Notes under the pieces: model-generated
Seen by the model: only the letters and a program-made list of their open reading frames with translations
Database searches by the model: none
What the model was told of the DNA's origin: nothing
Made by a program: the position numbers and the translations under genes
Assembly (NCBI RefSeq): GCF_001039355.2
Contig: NW_019775857.1
Span: 35,668-69,261 of the forward strand
Length of the DNA: 33,594 bases
Direction: 5' to 3'
DNA from: Lingula anatina
Taxonomy: Eukaryota > Brachiopoda > Lingulata > Lingulida > Lingulidae
Shown: piece by piece, positions 30,640 through 33,594 of the stretch
How the letters are laid out: every line of letters begins with the position of its first letter
Numbering within the stretch: the stretch's first letter is position 1

Positions 30640-32363
30640 AAGGTCGCACTTTTAACGGCTTTGGTGATGAATAATTTGTGAACAGCGCACATTAGTATGT
30701 ACACGTTAAAAGAACGTTATGCATCACATACATGTATATAGGACTATGTGTGTGTCTCTGGCAATAGAAAAGTAAGCCAAATCTTCGACAAAAAAAATGC
30801 TGTATTGTACGGCAATCTGGATAATATGAAGCTATGGCGGTTGAGAAATGTTTGTTTACGACGGATTTACTGTTTATTTTATCAAAACAGACTTTTTATC
30901 ATTCTACATAGATATACAGGGTGCGTTTTAAAATAGATCCTAGCTTTTCAGAAGCAGTGTTGAAGTCTAAAAAAAAACAATGAATATGGGCAATATGTCC
31001 ATCAATGAATTGTTTGAAAACTATACCTGCATGTTTTTATGCTCAAATGTATATTACGCATGTTAAAGTTATGTATACATGGATATTTAATGAATTATAA
31101 TTAGTTAAGAAGATGGGTGTTGTGCGAGATAACTATGTTAATGTGTTACAGTGTTATACCAAAAAGAATGGCATAAAATATTATAAATATCCGCTTTACT
31201 TGTCAAAATTGATGAAGAGGTAACATGAAGAAAAACAGTTTTCTATACATGGACAATGCTTATAGAGCGGGTAAATTATCTTTAAACAATTAGGGGAAAT
31301 TCCGTCTAATTTACTTTATAATTTCCATGAGTTTTCTAAATGCTCTCATAAAAATAAAGCAATGTATCTATTTTAGATATTTTCAGCTGGTATACCTAAG
31401 ACTTTTACGTAATAGCTATTAACTGGATTTGCCAAATATAAAGTTATGTCATTATTTCGTTTAGTATGATGTAGCAAACTATCCCCATCCCGTGTCTACC
31501 TAGCCCATACGGATATTTGGCAACCTGTCCTCACCTATTTCCCCATGACGCCGTAGCAAAATAAGCAATTATCCCCCTAATGCATAGAATGTACATTACC
31601 ATTTGTAGTGAATTATATCATAATTGTAACTGTGATTCCTGTATTCAGACTGGAACCCAAGGAGAATAACTCGTTACATATGCAATATTTGATCATAATT
31701 GTGAACCTTAATAATTAATAATTGTGAACCTTAATAATAAATAATCACACTGTACCTATGCTAATTTACAGCGTCTGTTTTGAAGACTTTTTACTTTCTC
31801 CTTCATTACTGTCCCTCTCTCTCTTCTGCTTATTAACATTTATAGCTAGTTTACTGCCAACTAACCCATGGCGTCACAGTACAGTGCTATCTGCATCGTC
31901 ATATATCACTGCCACAGCCTACTTAGTTCATTAATAAGCTCATTCCAAACTATTTTAATAAACTAATAAAATAATTAATTGGCTGATTGATTGATTGATA
32001 AATGACATGTAAAACCATAATTTATCGATCCATTATTTAATCAATGAATGGTCAAGATCACCAACAAAACGTTTGCTACTAAATTTTGCGCAGCATCTCA
32101 CGTCCCACGCAAGGCCTTCTAACGCAATTTCGAGTTCGCAGACAGCCCGTAAGCACGTACGGAGGATGTTGGACATGTCCAAAAGATTCTACGAATAGCC
32201 TGCGAACAGCTAGGCCGCAAGCGTAACTTGCTCCCCGGGCACAGTTAGCAAGAGAAGCAAGTGCCCTTTGCGTGTTGAGTGAGGCGCACGCCCTCACAAC
32301 TAACGAACAAAGTTGATAGCACACCGGGAATGCGTCGCACGAGCGTCACCCCCGCGCCTGGTG
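30640..32363. other. No gene; CpG-rich block near the right end
   Basis: AT-rich up to about 32080. From 32090 to 32360 it becomes CpG-rich with ACGAA/GCGCAAG-type words. A minus-strand 81-codon frame there is not supported by splice or promoter signals. Confidence 0.45.
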
Positions 32364-32370
32364 TATAAAA
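32364..32370 (+). promoter_or_regulatory. TATA box
   Basis: TATAAAA after a CpG-rich block, 34 bases before the first-ATG context TTTACAATGAAC at 32404. Confidence 0.45.
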
Positions 32371-32403
32371 TGCGTGCTCACGACGCACGTTTGTGTCTTT
32401 ACA

Positions 32404-32574
32404 ATGAACGTCGACTGTGAAACGTATACAATTTTCAAAATTTTCAATTTTTTGCTCAATTTAATTTCTAATATGCCTCCAAAAGGCAAGAGAAAGAAGA
32501 GGAGAACTGGAAGCAAAACTGACGCAAAAGGGCACTACTTTCGCTGTGCGTTGCATTCCCTTCGTAAGTGGTGA
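32404..32574 (+). CDS. Small basic protein or first exon
   Basis: Starts MNVDCETYTIFKIFNFLLNL, then MPPKGKRKKRRTG, and stops at TGA 32572-32574. Fifty-six residues, with a hydrophobic N-terminal stretch and a lysine/arginine cluster. GTAAGT (32564) and GTGAGT (32571) are consensus donors just before the stop, so it may be a first exon. The exon at 33024 might belong to the same gene, but phases do not decide it. Not recognised. Confidence 0.3.
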   Translation: MNVDCETYTIFKIFNFLLNLISNMPPKGKRKKRRTGSKTDAKGHYFRCALHSLRKW

Positions 32575-33023
32575 GTGTTTGCCACGTGCACAGGTTGAAA
32601 GACAAACTCAAGAAATGAGTACAATTTCCACGACCATCGCTCCTTGCAGTTAACGTCCCTGCCTGAAAGGACATCTCATGTCAGGCCTGCCCAACTACCA
32701 GACTCGGCACCTACCGTACTAGGATTAAGAATGTGTACATTTACCCCGTGGACCATTTGAAGATTATACTGCGATTAAGGCGGTGGAAAATACAATAGAG
32801 AGAGTGTATAATGATAGGGTCGCTAAACGATTGTTGACGGCATATAGTAACTAGCCTAATCCCCTGGTCGCCTGGGTAGCCACGCCCCCTTAGAGTACTT
32901 ATGTAAACAAACGGTCTCCCGTAGCGAACTATCCTTTTGTTCAACAGCTTCGCGCGTGCAGCTGATTATGATTGTAGTGACACTATAGCTAACTGCATAT
33001 AAATTTGTGCTAGCTGTTATTAG

Positions 33024-33209
33024 ATTCATTCTGCTGTGTCGGATGTTGTGGATCAGCCCACTGGTTCGTTGAGTTATGGTTTTCTGAAGATTGGTGGTGC
33101 AGATTTTGAGTGCTTAATTATTTACCCTCCTTCTAACAAGAGAAAGGGGAAGGGAGATAAAAAGAGAGAGTGTCAAATGAAACGGGTTATGAGTAATACA
33201 TTACATTAA
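33024..33209 (+). CDS. Probable terminal exon of an unknown gene
   Basis: After the acceptor TGTTATTAG the frame is open for 61 codons to TAA: IHSAVSDVVDQPTGSLS, then YGFLKIGGADFECLIIYPPS, then a basic tail NKRKGKGDKKREC and VMSNTLH. AATAAA at 33209-33214 overlaps the stop codon. There is no ATG near the start, so it needs an upstream exon. No family is recognised. Confidence 0.4.
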   Translation: MHSAVSDVVDQPTGSLSYGFLKIGGADFECLIIYPPSNKRKGKGDKKRECQMKRVMSNTLH

Positions 33210-33214
33210 ATAAA

Positions 33215-33594
33215 GGGACTCGTGGTGGAAGAAACGATAGACTGTTTTGCATCAAGGTATGCCATTATAATCCGACATGGCCCATAACATGATCCATAAC
33301 ATGACTCATTGTTGTATGCCTTATATTTGTGCCGACTTATATTTTACTCTCGTTCATTTCGTGAAACTATTTCCTTGAATAAAGTTTTGCCTGTATAAAT
33401 TAACTTTGTGACATGAAGTAATTAATAAAACGCGCCTGTTGAAAAGGGGGCTTTTCGTAACTAATAAAGGTTCACTATTCAGAAAAATATCGTCGCCGTT
33501 CGTCGCCGCTACCTTCAGGAAAGCGTACCCTCCGCGTGGATCACCGGCATTTTTGATTATCTGACAAATTAGGGCAATTTACGTTTTAGCTAAT
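33215..33594. other. No gene recognised
   Basis: Downstream flank with further AATAAA-like words (near 33377). No exon is supported. Confidence 0.4.

Noticed and set aside
32079-32324. 81-codon minus-strand frame in the CpG-rich block
   Set aside because: No splice, promoter or family support; runs antisense to a TATA-linked plus-strand frame.

Overview
This is animal genomic DNA. Genes are split by GT-AG introns with metazoan-style splice sites, AT-rich intergenic DNA is full of microsatellites, and there are TATA, NRF1/YY1 and AATAAA signals. A dispersed motif (GGGCCCGTTTCACGAAGC) and a (TTGAAA)n-type tail suggest a marine invertebrate, perhaps a mollusc or other lophotrochozoan; this is inference. 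Five single N bases (871, 1914, 14494, 19211, 21963) mark scaffold gaps. At four of them the same sequence occurs on both sides, so several apparent duplications are probably unmerged haplotypes or overlapping contigs.

Layout. 1-1913 (+): part of a homocysteine S-methyltransferase gene; the end of one exon with its donor is tandemly amplified (74-bp units) and a later exon with its acceptor is present three times. 3.8-5.7 kb: a tentative divergent pair of small membrane-protein genes around a control region with two bZIP-type sites. 7.2-8.1 kb (+): TATA box and a 268-codon reading frame for a secreted, cysteine-free, tryptophan-rich protein. 9.1-10.6 kb: a degenerate AAAGGT array and a ~157-bp tandem array. 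12.0-13.8 kb (+): a CpG-rich NRF1/YY1 promoter and a possible short gene containing a duplicated exon. 13.9-15.0 kb: a second AAAGGT array in two copies across a gap, and a 30-bp coding-like minisatellite.

17.9-30.4 kb (-): the main content is two tandem paralogous genes for a cysteine-rich protein I do not recognise. Gene 1 has five exons that join in frame to 215 codons including the stop (exons at 25.3, 24.9, 23.7, 23.0 and 19.7 kb; exons 3-5 also appear as gap-flanking duplicates). Gene 2 (30.4-27.0 kb) repeats the same architecture and phases, but its third exon is broken. The proteins have an EGF-like six-cysteine module, two smaller three-cysteine modules, and a cysteine-free C-terminal module conserved at exactly 170 nt. 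A GATA-type box lies at nearly the same distance upstream of both.

32.3-33.2 kb (+): a TATA box, a short basic reading frame and a probable terminal exon whose stop overlaps a polyadenylation signal. The remaining stretches hold no gene I can support.
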